Source: Desulfobacteraceae bacterium (GTDB taxonomy: Bacteria > Desulfobacterota > Desulfobacteria > Desulfobacterales > Desulfosalsimonadaceae). Taken from it: a stretch of DNA of 64,000 nt. The stretch lies in the NCBI GenBank assembly GCA_014237465.1, contig JABZFM010000033.1, forward strand, positions 98,049 through 162,048. The letters run 5' to 3'. Below are positions 25,530-35,335 of the stretch, piece by piece. Positions within the stretch are counted from its first letter, which is position 1. Every line of letters starts with the position of its first letter. The notes under the pieces were generated by a model that saw only the letters and a program-made list of their open reading frames with translations, did not search any database and had not been told where the DNA came from. The position numbers were made by a program, and so were the translations under genes.

Positions 25530-25863
25530 TGGTATACCTACAAGGTTGATCCGTAATGTATATGATTACCCAATCATATCTTTTGACTTCTGCCACTCGC
25601 AGACCTCCCTGTTTATCGAACAACCTCGGCATGGGCACTTCTTGCCTTATGTTGTGAGTCCTTCTAACTCATTAATTTTAATAAAAATTTTCTTAAAAAT
25701 GCGGCGAATTAGTATATCTATTTTTAGATGTTATAAGTAAAGAAGTTCGGCGTAAACCTGGCACCCATATCCGTACCCAAATCAGATCCAATTTCAGTGC
25801 AGCATAGTAACGTCATTCCGCCAAAATCGATACGCTGCCACCCCTAAACCAAAAAGCCTGCTA
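25530..25863. other. intergenic region
   Basis: 334 bp between two co-oriented minus-strand genes. AT-rich and without a credible ORF, repeat or terminator that I can see; the promoter of the FAD oxidoreductase gene presumably lies at its left side. Confidence 0.35.
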
Positions 25864-28800
25864 TCAAACACAGCTGTCCAACTTATCGATCGCCTTCAGA
25901 TATTCCTTTGAGCGGTTTAAGTAAAATGCCAGAGGCTTTGAAAAATTACGGCCCGCAATTCCATCAATAAACATCTGACTGATTTCCCGCTCCATCCTTA
26001 AAACAGACTGAGCCTTGATCAGTATCCGACGCTCATCAAGCTCCATCCGGCATAACAGGTTTGAAAATGCTGTCCGGGCTCGTGGCTGATACATCCAGAG
26101 ATAAAGCAGATCCAGCGCATTGATGATTAAAACCATAATCTGGTCTCGGGCATCCTGGTTTGCCTCCGCAAGCCACTCCTTCGGCTGATCGAGGAGATCA
26201 TAGACATCGGTTTCCGGAAACAGAATTTCCAGCCGGGCATAACAGTCCAAAAACTGATTCAGCTTCTGCCGGTAATCCTTTAACCGGTTTTTGACATTCT
26301 TCGTCCGATCCACGGACCCCTCAATAAAACCGGCCACACAATCCGAAGCCGCCTTTGAAATCACCGCAGCCCAGCTTTGAAGGATACCGGCAACATTTAC
26401 CGCGCCGAAAAGCCCCAGCAGACCGCCAATCATCGCATTAAACGTGAACGCCACAGGAATGGAAAGCACACTACGGAAAAAATTCCCGTATGCGGCTTCT
26501 TTCGGCAGTCCCCGAAACAGGTTGTGGCTGGTCAGATAAACCCCATTGACCAAGGCCATGATGGCATAAAGCAATACCGGACTGGTTGAGGTTGTTATCC
26601 CCAGTTCACGCTGCAGGAGGAGTGTTTTGACCAGATAATCCAGCAGGGGAACGGAAAAACCGGTATAGAACAGCGAATCCGACAGCCGGTCCCAGCTGAC
26701 AAAGTCGTTCCACTTCAGCAATGACGACCGCCGGATGCCGCCGCCGCCAATAACGGATTGTACAATATTACGCAACCCGGTGATGGAAAACCAGATAAAC
26801 GCCCCGAAGTACGTTAAAACCCACCAGTCATGGGTCAACAAAAATGTCAGAAATGCCGGAGCAAACCCGACGCCGACCTTTATGATATTCTGCAGCACCG
26901 GATGAACATAACGCCATGAAAAGCGACCCTTTTCCGACTCCGTATCCGTCGGCACCAGGGTCAGTTGATTGGTATTATCGCCTTGATGCCCCCCCATGGT
27001 CACGATGTTTCCATGATCCACCATACGTGTTGAATCTTCATGGACAACCCATTCATGACGGCACCGGATGCCGGCATAACGTAAGCCCGGTATTTTTCGA
27101 ACAGCGGTTAAAAATTGCCCCAATCGCCCTTTGATTTCATGGGCAAATGAATAAATACGGTGCAGAGACGTATCAATATAAAACGGAATAATCAGCCGTG
27201 AGGAACCGGACTCATTTTTAATTTTTTTCTGCACATGATCGGGCAGGGAATCCATGACCACCAGGCCCATCCCGAAAAGCCGGTCGATATGGCCGGTGGA
27301 ATCACTCCCGACTCTGGGCTTCAACGGTTTGGCCTGGTACATGTTCTTTAATGTTTCAATATCTGCGAGTATTTTTTTAAATTTGGGAACCCGAGAACGC
27401 GCGATGGGATCCCCTTTAATTTTCATCCGATCAATGATTTCCAGGATCATCTGCTTGATCTGTATTACATTGCCGTCATTCAGGCTCTGCTGAAGCCGGT
27501 GGATCGCAGGGATATGGTCCACTTTACAATCGGAATAATCCTTGAGGTTGAATATTTCAAGCCGGGTAATCCTGCCATTGCAGTTATAAAGCATCTCCAG
27601 GACATCTTCTACTTTCAGGTTGGTCAGGTTCAGGGTAATACGATATCCTGAATGGAAATCAGCCAGCCGGTCGATGATCCCGCAGGGTGACAGCTGCATC
27701 AGCAGGGGAATCGGTGTGATGGTGCAGGATTTGGTGATATCCGGGACTGATGGATTCTGCTCCGGCTTTAAAAACCTTTCATGCACGGTGTCCACCGTCA
27801 TCAGGTTCATTTTGACAACCAGCGCCTCTATGCGCTCCTGTTCATTGACATCCGCCTGTGCATACCGTTTCCTCAGCCGGCTGACATTTTCCGTTAAAAG
27901 CGGCAACAGCCGTTCATGGATGAATTTGGCCAGATGGAGCATGGACGCCTGGCCCATCCCGACAAACTTATAAAAACTCTCCGAATTCAGCATGGGCAGG
28001 TTGATTTCCAGTTCCCGGTTAATGGTCAGTCGATGATGCTCGTTGAACGCATCAAAAATCGCCACCACATAATCCTGCTGATGATCAGATACCGCCCGCC
28101 CGTTGTTCATAAACGCCCGGACCGGTTCTTCTTCCAGAAAACGCAAAAAATCCCTGGAATCGGTAAACCCCCTCGGCACCCAGATAATCTGAGCAAACCC
28201 CGCGTAAAAAGAAGCGGAAAATTCAATCCCGATGCGGACCATGATTCCCATGGTAACCGCAGCTTCCATTAATTCAGCCGCGGTCTCGGGCCGGATATAA
28301 TTATAATAAATCACGCGCAGGCGACGGATCCCTTTGATCCAGGCATCCATAATCAGGTGGGTGGCCGACTTCCGGCCCTTGGTATTGGCATCATGGACAT
28401 GATCATCAAAGGCAAGCTGGTTCCATTCCTCGGGCATTTCCAGCAGATGATACCGTTCCAGATAGTCCCGCACAATTCTGGGTTTTCCAGATGCGACAAT
28501 ACTGAAGTCCCGGGCCAGTTCCAGCTGCCGCGCATAATTCCCATGGGCCCGCACCAGTTCCTTCATGATCTCCAGCAGCACACGGGCCGTGTTTTTCTTA
28601 AGCCCCTGATCCGCGCTGCACAGCACTTCATCACTGAGCGCACGAAGCGCATTTAACCGATTCTCAATCTGACCGCGTTCCAGAGATGCCAAAAGATGAA
28701 TAACCGCATACGCAATGCGAAGCCCCTTGGATTCCGCCATTTCTTTGATTCCGCGGGGATGAAAATAATGAAAAAACCGCCGCTGATCATTGAGCGTTGA

Positions 28801-28923
28801 CGTATCGCCGGATATCATGTCATTGACAATACCCAGCAGACGATGGTCACGCTTGTCAAAAAAAAATTTTGAGGTGCGAAAAGTCGGTTGCCGGTTCAAA
28901 AAATTGATCTCCTGATCGTTCAT
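25864..28923 (-). CDS. large membrane protein of unknown function with a possible PHP-like N-terminal half
   Basis: 1,019 aa from the ATG at 28923 (a TTG 12 bases earlier also opens the frame). The N-terminal half is soluble; around residues 174-178 it has FDDHVHDANTKGRKSATHL, and 60 residues later VRIGIEFSASFYAGF. A strand ending D-H-x-H, followed by a helix and a strand ending G-x-E, is like the first metal-binding loops of PHP phosphoesterases, but I would not call it without a structure comparison. About residues 690-870 hold several hydrophobic segments (FLTFLLTHDWWVLTYFGAFIW and AFTFNAMIGGLLGLFGAVNV), and the last 150 residues are helical and soluble. It is monocistronic. No gene name can be given. 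Confidence 0.6.
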   Translation of the reverse strand: MNDQEINFLNRQPTFRTSKFFFDKRDHRLLGIVNDMISGDTSTLNDQRRFFHYFHPRGIKEMAESKGLRIAYAVIHLLASLERGQIENRLNALRALSDEVLCSADQGLKKNTARVLLEIMKELVRAHGNYARQLELARDFSIVASGKPRIVRDYLERYHLLEMPEEWNQLAFDDHVHDANTKGRKSATHLIMDAWIKGIRRLRVIYYNYIRPETAAELMEAAVTMGIMVRIGIEFSASFYAGFAQIIWVPRGFTDSRDFLRFLEEEPVRAFMNNGRAVSDHQQDYVVAIFDAFNEHHRLTINRELEINLPMLNSESFYKFVGMGQASMLHLAKFIHERLLPLLTENVSRLRKRYAQADVNEQERIEALVVKMNLMTVDTVHERFLKPEQNPSVPDITKSCTITPIPLLMQLSPCGIIDRLADFHSGYRITLNLTNLKVEDVLEMLYNCNGRITRLEIFNLKDYSDCKVDHIPAIHRLQQSLNDGNVIQIKQMILEIIDRMKIKGDPIARSRVPKFKKILADIETLKNMYQAKPLKPRVGSDSTGHIDRLFGMGLVVMDSLPDHVQKKIKNESGSSRLIIPFYIDTSLHRIYSFAHEIKGRLGQFLTAVRKIPGLRYAGIRCRHEWVVHEDSTRMVDHGNIVTMGGHQGDNTNQLTLVPTDTESEKGRFSWRYVHPVLQNIIKVGVGFAPAFLTFLLTHDWWVLTYFGAFIWFSITGLRNIVQSVIGGGGIRRSSLLKWNDFVSWDRLSDSLFYTGFSVPLLDYLVKTLLLQRELGITTSTSPVLLYAIMALVNGVYLTSHNLFRGLPKEAAYGNFFRSVLSIPVAFTFNAMIGGLLGLFGAVNVAGILQSWAAVISKAASDCVAGFIEGSVDRTKNVKNRLKDYRQKLNQFLDCYARLEILFPETDVYDLLDQPKEWLAEANQDARDQIMVLIINALDLLYLWMYQPRARTAFSNLLCRMELDERRILIKAQSVLRMEREISQMFIDGIAGRNFSKPLAFYLNRSKEYLKAIDKLDSCV

Positions 28924-29254
28924 GTCACAGGTCAAGCCGAATGCATCTGCCTAAATAAAGCACTAACTTTTCAAGATATTATCAAAACACAGCCCGCCTT
29001 GTCCATAAAAATAAAATCCCTTGACCCGGGCGCCGCATAAAATCAAACCTGGCTCGGCAATCTATATTGAAAAAATGTTTGCAATTTGCATTATACAAAT
29101 TTTTTGATAAGATAATTTTTGAATTTTTTATCAGGCAGTTAACGTTTATTACCTGTTGCATATTCGCTGCGGAGAAACCCGCTCTGCGGAACAGCCCTAA
29201 ATTTTAAGCACGCGATCAAAAACTGTTGACTTGAAGCACAAATGGAGGCGCAAT
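28924..29254. other. intergenic region between divergent genes
   Basis: About 330 bp, AT-rich in the middle. Must contain promoters for both flanking genes; no operator palindrome is clear to me. Confidence 0.35.
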
Positions 29255-29941
29255 ATGAAAACAGCATTTTACCAGAAAATTAAACCCGCTCTTATCCTTC
29301 GCAAACAGATCTCAATACAATCAATCCTTTTGCCGCTGGTTTTTTTAAGTATATTTCTGGTCTCATATATTTTTATGGCACTGCAGCTCGCCCCGGAAAA
29401 CAATCCTGCATTTCATTTTGGAAAAGAAAGAGGGTATGTTACGGCATTGTCCGCAATATTTCTTGCCATGACCAGCGGTTTTGCGTGGGGCGCTTTCTTT
29501 TTATCCGGAAACCACTTCAGTTCAACGAAATTTTTCTGGTTGTTCATCGCACTCGCCTTCGGCTATTTGGCGCTGGATGAACTGATGATGTTTCATGAAA
29601 GAATCGGGTACTGGATCAAAATGTCTAATGTCGGCCCAACGGAGACTTTTCGCAACTGGAACGATGTTATCGTCATTAGCTACGGAATTCTCGCCCTGGC
29701 AGTCCTACCGCTTCTTCTGCCGCACATCCTGAAATACCCCAAATTCGGCGAAATGCTGACTGTTGCATTTATTTTCTATTGCATTCATACGGCTATTGAC
29801 TCACTGACCATTAAAAAGACATTTGGCTCAATTATTATAGAGGAATCGTTCAAGCTGTTCAGTTCGGCTTTTTTCTCATTTTCCATGCTGATCGGACTGC
29901 TCGGTGTGGTTGCGTCTCTGAGGCATGAGAACCGGGAATGA
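29255..29941 (+). CDS. multi-pass inner-membrane protein of unknown function
   Basis: 228 aa from ATG 29255, preceded by GGAGGC; the frame opens 24 bases earlier. Six hydrophobic segments are visible, starting with ILLPLVFLSIFLVSYIFMAL. Between the third and fourth there is ALDELMMFHERIGYW, with conserved-looking acidic residues and a histidine, which may be functional. No transporter or enzyme family recognised. Confidence 0.6.
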   Translation: MKTAFYQKIKPALILRKQISIQSILLPLVFLSIFLVSYIFMALQLAPENNPAFHFGKERGYVTALSAIFLAMTSGFAWGAFFLSGNHFSSTKFFWLFIALAFGYLALDELMMFHERIGYWIKMSNVGPTETFRNWNDVIVISYGILALAVLPLLLPHILKYPKFGEMLTVAFIFYCIHTAIDSLTIKKTFGSIIIEESFKLFSSAFFSFSMLIGLLGVVASLRHENRE

Positions 29942-30166
29942 ATATAAGATTGAGTCGATTTTTCTTTAATACAATAAATTTCAAGTACTCGCGTTTCATT
30001 CTCATGAAATCAATAAAACAGGACTGTGTATGCTTGAAAAACAAAATAGTTTAATGTATATTTTTATTTAATTGTATTTAAAAATTTAACTTATACCCTC
30101 CATTCATCTGTCTGCATTATTATTTACAGGGTAAAAATCAACCTGAAGCCGGCTGAGTTTGTATAA

Positions 30167-30694
30167 ATGAAATCAATTTACGTAAACAGCGAAAATAAAG
30201 CGACCATTGTGTGCCCGGGGTGCGGAAGAGAAAAGACCATTGATGCATCGAAATTCATGAAAGTCGATGGGCCGGTTAAAATAAAGTACAAATTCAAATG
30301 CGATTACTGCGCCCGAAAATCAAAAAAATCCAAAGATCAAACCAGCACGGATATGCCTGACCCTACCAGTATCGTTATTCTTGAAAGAAGAAAATCTTAC
30401 CGGAAAAAAGTGGATTTCCCCGGCTTTTTAATTGATCAGCGCGGGAAAAAAGAAATGATTGTGATCAATGATTTGTCCCGGACCGGACTGAAATTTTCAT
30501 TGAAATCACCTTGGCCGTTAAATATCGACGATAAAATAACCATCCAGTTTCACTTGGATAACAACCCAAGAACACTCATCAAAAAAGAAACTCTTGTTAA
30601 AAAGATTGACAAGCTGATGATCAGTGTCGAATTTTCTTCAATCCGTTCTTACAGTGAAACCGACAAGGCCATTGGATTTTATTTAATGGGTTAA
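30167..30694 (+). CDS. PilZ-domain protein with N-terminal zinc ribbon
   Basis: 175 aa. The N-terminus has CPGCGREK and CDYCARK, a four-cysteine zinc ribbon like those of the MJ0042 type. The C-terminal PilZ domain begins with ERRKSYRKKV (the RxxxR c-di-GMP motif) and continues INDLSRTGLKF (the D/N-x-S-x-x-G motif) and ISVEFSSI. It probably binds cyclic di-GMP and links it to an unknown output. The ribosome binding site is poor. It stands alone upstream of the phosphate transporter gene. Confidence 0.85.
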   Translation: MKSIYVNSENKATIVCPGCGREKTIDASKFMKVDGPVKIKYKFKCDYCARKSKKSKDQTSTDMPDPTSIVILERRKSYRKKVDFPGFLIDQRGKKEMIVINDLSRTGLKFSLKSPWPLNIDDKITIQFHLDNNPRTLIKKETLVKKIDKLMISVEFSSIRSYSETDKAIGFYLMG

Positions 30695-31080
30695 ATGATG
30701 ATACTCCGCATTTAATTATCCTTTTAAAAATCATTCCGTTGTACACATATCATATTTTCTCAACCATTTTACCCGGTATATTTATCAGACTACAGAAAGC
30801 ATGGCTGACTGTAAAACCCGTAATTCCCTTGATTGAAATGCAACATAAAAAAGGCTGTTCCATCCAAACGTATTTTAAAACAAATAAAAATCAGAGTGTT
30901 ATAATTTGATTGATGTTTTGATATTCAATTTTTCGGATGGTCATTCAAAAATGAATTTTGCTTGATTTAACATATTAAACATGTGACAAACTCCATAATA
31001 TTACAACCTGAAATAACCTTTAAATCTAACACTATTTCTAATATTACGACATCTTAAACTCAGACAAGAGACAATCAATT
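30695..31080. other. AT-rich leader upstream of the phosphate transporter gene
   Basis: 386 bp with no ORF of note. Probably contains the promoter of the transporter gene; I cannot point to a PhoB box with confidence. Confidence 0.35.
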
Positions 31081-33360
31081 ATGGGGATTGAAATCTTTTT
31101 TATTGCGGTATTATGCCTGCTGTTTTTTGCGGTAATGGATTTAATCGTCGGGGTATCCAATGATGCGGTTAATTTTCTCAACTCATCGATCGGTTCAAAA
31201 GTGGCCCCTTATCATGTGATTATGGTCATTGCCAGTTTGGGCATTCTGACTGGCGTGACCTTTTCCAGCGGCATGATGGAAGTGGCCAGAAAAAGCATTT
31301 TTCACCCCCAGTTTTTTACCATGCCCGAGTTGATTACAATCTTCATTGCCGTCATGATGACGGACATTCTCCTTTTAGATCTTTTTAACACCCACGGCCT
31401 TCCCACGTCTACCACCGTATCCATTGTTTTTGAACTTCTGGGAGCTGCGGTAGCGGTTTCGATCATTAAAATCATGGCTTCAACTGACAATGCCATGACA
31501 TTAGGGGAATATATCAACTCCGGCAAAGCCCTGCTCATTATTTTCGGGATTCTTTTATCCATTATTGTGGCATTTTTCAGCGGTGCGGTGGTGCAGTTTA
31601 TTTCCCGCCTGATATTCACCTTTGATTATCAGAAAAGACTGAAACGTTACGGTGCCATCTGGGGCGGTGTCGCCATGTCGGTCATTACCTTCTTTATCCT
31701 GGTCAAAGGATCTAAAGGCGCTTCTTTTATGACCGACGAAGCGATTGCCTGGATCATGGCACACACCCTGCTGATCATGTTTTTCATTTTCGCTGTATCC
31801 GCCGTTATTTTCCAGATTTTACTTACTTTTTTTAACGTAAATATCCTTAAGCCCATCGTACTGATCGGTACATTTGCTCTGGCCATGGCATTTGCCGCCA
31901 ATGACCTGGTCAATTTTATCGGCGTTCCCATGGCCGGACTGCATGCATATACAACCGCTATTGCTTTTGCGGACCCCCTGAATGTTACCATGGGGGCATT
32001 AAGCAAAAAAGTACAGTCACAGACGTTTCTGCTGCTTATTGCCGGTGCGATCATGGTAATCACCCTCTGCTTATCCAAAAAAGCAAAATCCGTCACAGAG
32101 ACTGAAATAAGCCTGGGGCAACAGGATGAAGGCATTGAACGTTTTGAATCCATCTGGCTTTCCCGCTCAATTGTAAGCATGGCAGATTCTCTTTTTGGCT
32201 CATTAAAAGTATTTTTTCCCGAAAGCGTCAGACGATTTGTCCGTCGCCGGCTAAAACCGCGGAACCCCAATACCGTGATGAGGCAGGACGACCAGCCATC
32301 ATTTGATCTGGTCCGCGCATCCGTCAATCTGATGGTTGCCAGTGCGGTTGTTTCTTATGCAACGTCCATGAAACTGCCGCTTTCCACAACGTATGTCACT
32401 TTCATGGTGGCCATGGGCTCCTCTTTTTCCGATCAGGCATGGGGCCGTGAAAGTGCAGTATACCGGGTGACCGGTGTCCTGACGGTGATTGGCGGCTGGT
32501 TCATGACTGCCTTTATCGCGTTTGTTACATCCTTTATCTTTGCCTATGTTATTTCACAATTTAAAGTGCCGGGTGCGATTATTCTTTTTATTCTGGCTGG
32601 TGTCATCATCTGGAAAAACAAGCAGAAACATGAAGACCGGGTGAAAGAAAAAGAAGATATTAAAATTTTTAATATGAAAAAAATAAATGATTCGCACATG
32701 GCAATTATGAACACATTTGAGCATCTGGCACATCTGCTCAAAGAGATCCGAGAATCTTTTGATGTGACATTTGACGCATTGTTTGAAGAGAATCTTGAGC
32801 AGCTAGCTAAAGAACGGAAAAAAGCAAGACAGATTCAACTAAGCGCAAATATAATTATGGCCAATATTTTCAAAGTGTTACGACTACAGCAAAAAAAAGA
32901 CGCCAAAATCTCGTATAAATACGCCCAGACGATTAGAAGACTGCAGAAGCTCTCTGACGGCCACCGGGATACGGTGGTTCGTTCATATATACATATCGGC
33001 AATAAACACAAAGGGCTTTTGGATGTTCAAATCGAAGAACTCAAAAAGATTAAAATATGCATCATGGATATTCTTTTAAAAGCCGAAACCTCCTTTACGA
33101 AGAAGGAAATTGTGAATTATCAGAATATTATCGACCAGTATCATTACATGAGGGAACTGGCCGACCATTTTAACCAGGACCAGATTGAGCGCATCCGGAG
33201 CGATGAATCCAAAACACGCCTGAGCATCCTGTTTTACGCCATTGTGGGCAACTGCCTGATGATGGCCAAACAGAACATCAAACTACTTGAAATTTTTAAT
33301 GAATCATTTAAATTCGACGAAGAGTTATCCAACTCATACATTCAGCTTGATTCTCAGTAA
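31081..33360 (+). CDS. PiT-family inorganic phosphate transporter with PhoU-like C-terminal domain
   Basis: 759 aa. The two PiT signatures are GVSNDAVNFLNSSIGS (N-terminal half) and FAANDLVNFIGVPMAG (second half), with THGLPTSTTVS and MKLPLSTTYVTF marking the inverted repeats of the fold. About ten membrane segments end near residue 515. The last 230 residues are soluble, helical and charged (HMAIMNTFEHLAHLLKEIRESFD..), like a fused DUF47/PhoU-type regulatory domain, which in many organisms is a separate gene. It moves phosphate with H+ or Na+ across the inner membrane. A terminator follows the gene. Confidence 0.9.
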   Translation: MGIEIFFIAVLCLLFFAVMDLIVGVSNDAVNFLNSSIGSKVAPYHVIMVIASLGILTGVTFSSGMMEVARKSIFHPQFFTMPELITIFIAVMMTDILLLDLFNTHGLPTSTTVSIVFELLGAAVAVSIIKIMASTDNAMTLGEYINSGKALLIIFGILLSIIVAFFSGAVVQFISRLIFTFDYQKRLKRYGAIWGGVAMSVITFFILVKGSKGASFMTDEAIAWIMAHTLLIMFFIFAVSAVIFQILLTFFNVNILKPIVLIGTFALAMAFAANDLVNFIGVPMAGLHAYTTAIAFADPLNVTMGALSKKVQSQTFLLLIAGAIMVITLCLSKKAKSVTETEISLGQQDEGIERFESIWLSRSIVSMADSLFGSLKVFFPESVRRFVRRRLKPRNPNTVMRQDDQPSFDLVRASVNLMVASAVVSYATSMKLPLSTTYVTFMVAMGSSFSDQAWGRESAVYRVTGVLTVIGGWFMTAFIAFVTSFIFAYVISQFKVPGAIILFILAGVIIWKNKQKHEDRVKEKEDIKIFNMKKINDSHMAIMNTFEHLAHLLKEIRESFDVTFDALFEENLEQLAKERKKARQIQLSANIIMANIFKVLRLQQKKDAKISYKYAQTIRRLQKLSDGHRDTVVRSYIHIGNKHKGLLDVQIEELKKIKICIMDILLKAETSFTKKEIVNYQNIIDQYHYMRELADHFNQDQIERIRSDESKTRLSILFYAIVGNCLMMAKQNIKLLEIFNESFKFDEELSNSYIQLDSQ

Positions 33361-33397
33361 TTTTAATAAAACCCGTTAAACCCGCTGCTATTAAACC

Positions 33398-33442
33398 AAA
33401 GGGTAACAGTTTCCGGAAAAAAGCGGTTACCCTTTATTTTTA
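33398..33442 (+). terminator. intrinsic terminator of the phosphate transporter gene
   Basis: AAAGGGTAAC pairs with GTTACCCTTT across an 18-base loop region, followed by ATTTTTATT. Confidence 0.75.
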
Positions 33443-33587
33443 TTCCATGCCTGACTCTCCACGATTTCCGTCAACAATATAAAAAATACTCAACCGCCTT
33501 ATTCAGTTGACCAATAAGCCAAATTTGATATGTAAATATAATTGACATTTATCAGCACAACAAAAATTTTTATATATAAACAGGTGA

Positions 33588-35192
33588 ATGGTGAAACTGT
33601 TAGACAAAACGCCGTTATCAAAATGGTGGGCCGAAGCCAAAAAAAATTATAACCCTGATGAAATCATCAAGTTTCTTTTAAACAATAAAGACAAGCTGGA
33701 AGAATCGCTCTCAAATCTTGACGGGAAAAAACGCCTTTACAATGCATCAGACAGGATATTTTCGTTGTTTTCACGACTGGCAGGAGTCGCGGACAGATTA
33801 TCAGAAAGAGTGCAGGGTTACCTGATGCGCTCCTCCTGGTTCCGCGGGTTTATCAAAAAAGCCAGAGGCTGGAAAAACCATCTGAATTTCAAGGAGTTGA
33901 TTGAGTTTGCCAGAACAAAATTATATTCACTCAGACTTCCCCCACACAATGAAAAAGCCATCAAACTGCTTGAAGAAATCGTAGAATTCACCTCAAAGCA
34001 TGGTCTGGATATTAATACCCATTTTCCGGAAGCCAGACAAAAACTCCTTGAGAAGAAAAATCAACTGCTTCAGCACAAGTTTTTTCAGGAATTTTCCAAA
34101 ACCCGGCTGGAACAGCTGCTGGCCATTCAGTTTTCTTTTGACCGGTGTATTTTCCCGGTGTTGCCGGACTCCGCGTTCTGGCACAAATTTTTTGAATTCG
34201 CAGAAAGAAGAAAAGTCGTTGATATTATTATAGTAAATGCTGATGGCACCCGTGTTTCGTTTAAAAAAGATTCTGCCGAAAAAATCGCGACCACGGACAC
34301 CATTCAAACACTGCGCAAACTTTCAAAAATAAGAAACCAAGGACATCGCATTTTTTTTGTGGGGCATCATGAAGGATATCTGGGTCCTTACTTTGTCAGA
34401 AGCGTGATCCGAAAACTGGGATTTCATAACCTGACTAAAAATTGCAACACGGTTGTCGGTCCCCGGATGTTTTCCAATGTTGTCTTAAGAAACGGAGCAG
34501 CAAATGTCGGCAACCTTTTTATTACCGTGCCGTCACAAAAAACAACCGCCATCAAAACCGGGGGACTGGCCGAAGAATTAAGAAAGACCGCCAAACGGAC
34601 CCAGTGTCTGATCAAATTACCGGACGCCGGACTGTATTTAATTAAAAAACTCAACTTTGAGGATTTCATGAACATCATGGTGCATGGTAATCCCGAGGAA
34701 TTCCCACAGCACACTTCTTTTTTGGATGCGGAAACGAAAAATGAACTGGCAACTTTTCTGAAAACTGAAAATTTTTCGGACGCCATGAAAGATTTTTCCC
34801 GGGAAGATTATTATCTTTTCAAAAATATCATGAAAGAAAGCTTTCTCATATTTCCGGAAGGATCACGTTCCTATACTGATCCGGATGGCGGGGTGGTCAT
34901 AAAATATGTCAATCCCAAATATTTACAGGCCTATATGCGACCCGGCGATTTCATTGCGCCGATTAATCTGGTGGGCGGATCGGATATTACCCGAGGATGG
35001 CATCTGCGTTCCGCAAAACTGGGGATTTCCATGGGGGAACCAGTTGAAGTGACCGCTGAAATAATTAAAAATTACGAGGAAGAAGGGATCAACATTATGC
35101 GGAAAATTTCACAACTACCTAATATTAAAGAGGTTCGATTTAAAGAGGAAATTCAGTTCAAAAGGGATAAAAATGAAACGACCGTCGCCTGA
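33588..35192 (+). CDS. PlsB/PlsC-like acyltransferase
   Basis: 534 aa. The second half carries the acyltransferase domain: FFVGHHEGYLGPYFVRS (motif I position), GPRMFSNVVLRNGAANVG, and LIFPEGSRSYTDPDGG (motif III, FPEG). Motif I lacks the usual Asp of H-x4-D: the fifth position after His is Gly here, which is unusual and may affect activity or mean a variant catalytic pair. The N-terminal 180 residues are helical and charged, as in PlsB-like glycerol-3-phosphate acyltransferases. CAGGTGA precedes the ATG. Expected to act on phospholipid or lipid acyl acceptors at the membrane. Confidence 0.7.
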   Translation: MVKLLDKTPLSKWWAEAKKNYNPDEIIKFLLNNKDKLEESLSNLDGKKRLYNASDRIFSLFSRLAGVADRLSERVQGYLMRSSWFRGFIKKARGWKNHLNFKELIEFARTKLYSLRLPPHNEKAIKLLEEIVEFTSKHGLDINTHFPEARQKLLEKKNQLLQHKFFQEFSKTRLEQLLAIQFSFDRCIFPVLPDSAFWHKFFEFAERRKVVDIIIVNADGTRVSFKKDSAEKIATTDTIQTLRKLSKIRNQGHRIFFVGHHEGYLGPYFVRSVIRKLGFHNLTKNCNTVVGPRMFSNVVLRNGAANVGNLFITVPSQKTTAIKTGGLAEELRKTAKRTQCLIKLPDAGLYLIKKLNFEDFMNIMVHGNPEEFPQHTSFLDAETKNELATFLKTENFSDAMKDFSREDYYLFKNIMKESFLIFPEGSRSYTDPDGGVVIKYVNPKYLQAYMRPGDFIAPINLVGGSDITRGWHLRSAKLGISMGEPVEVTAEIIKNYEEEGINIMRKISQLPNIKEVRFKEEIQFKRDKNETTVA

Positions 35193-35335
35193 CGGGGTTT
35201 ACCCCGGGCTGATATGTGCGGCCCGACAGGGCAAAAAACTTTCAGTATATCATATTTTTGTAAGATGAGCCTGACGACTATGGTGTTGAGGAAGATTTTT
35301 ATTACAACTTAACTGAAATGGATAACCAGGTAACA

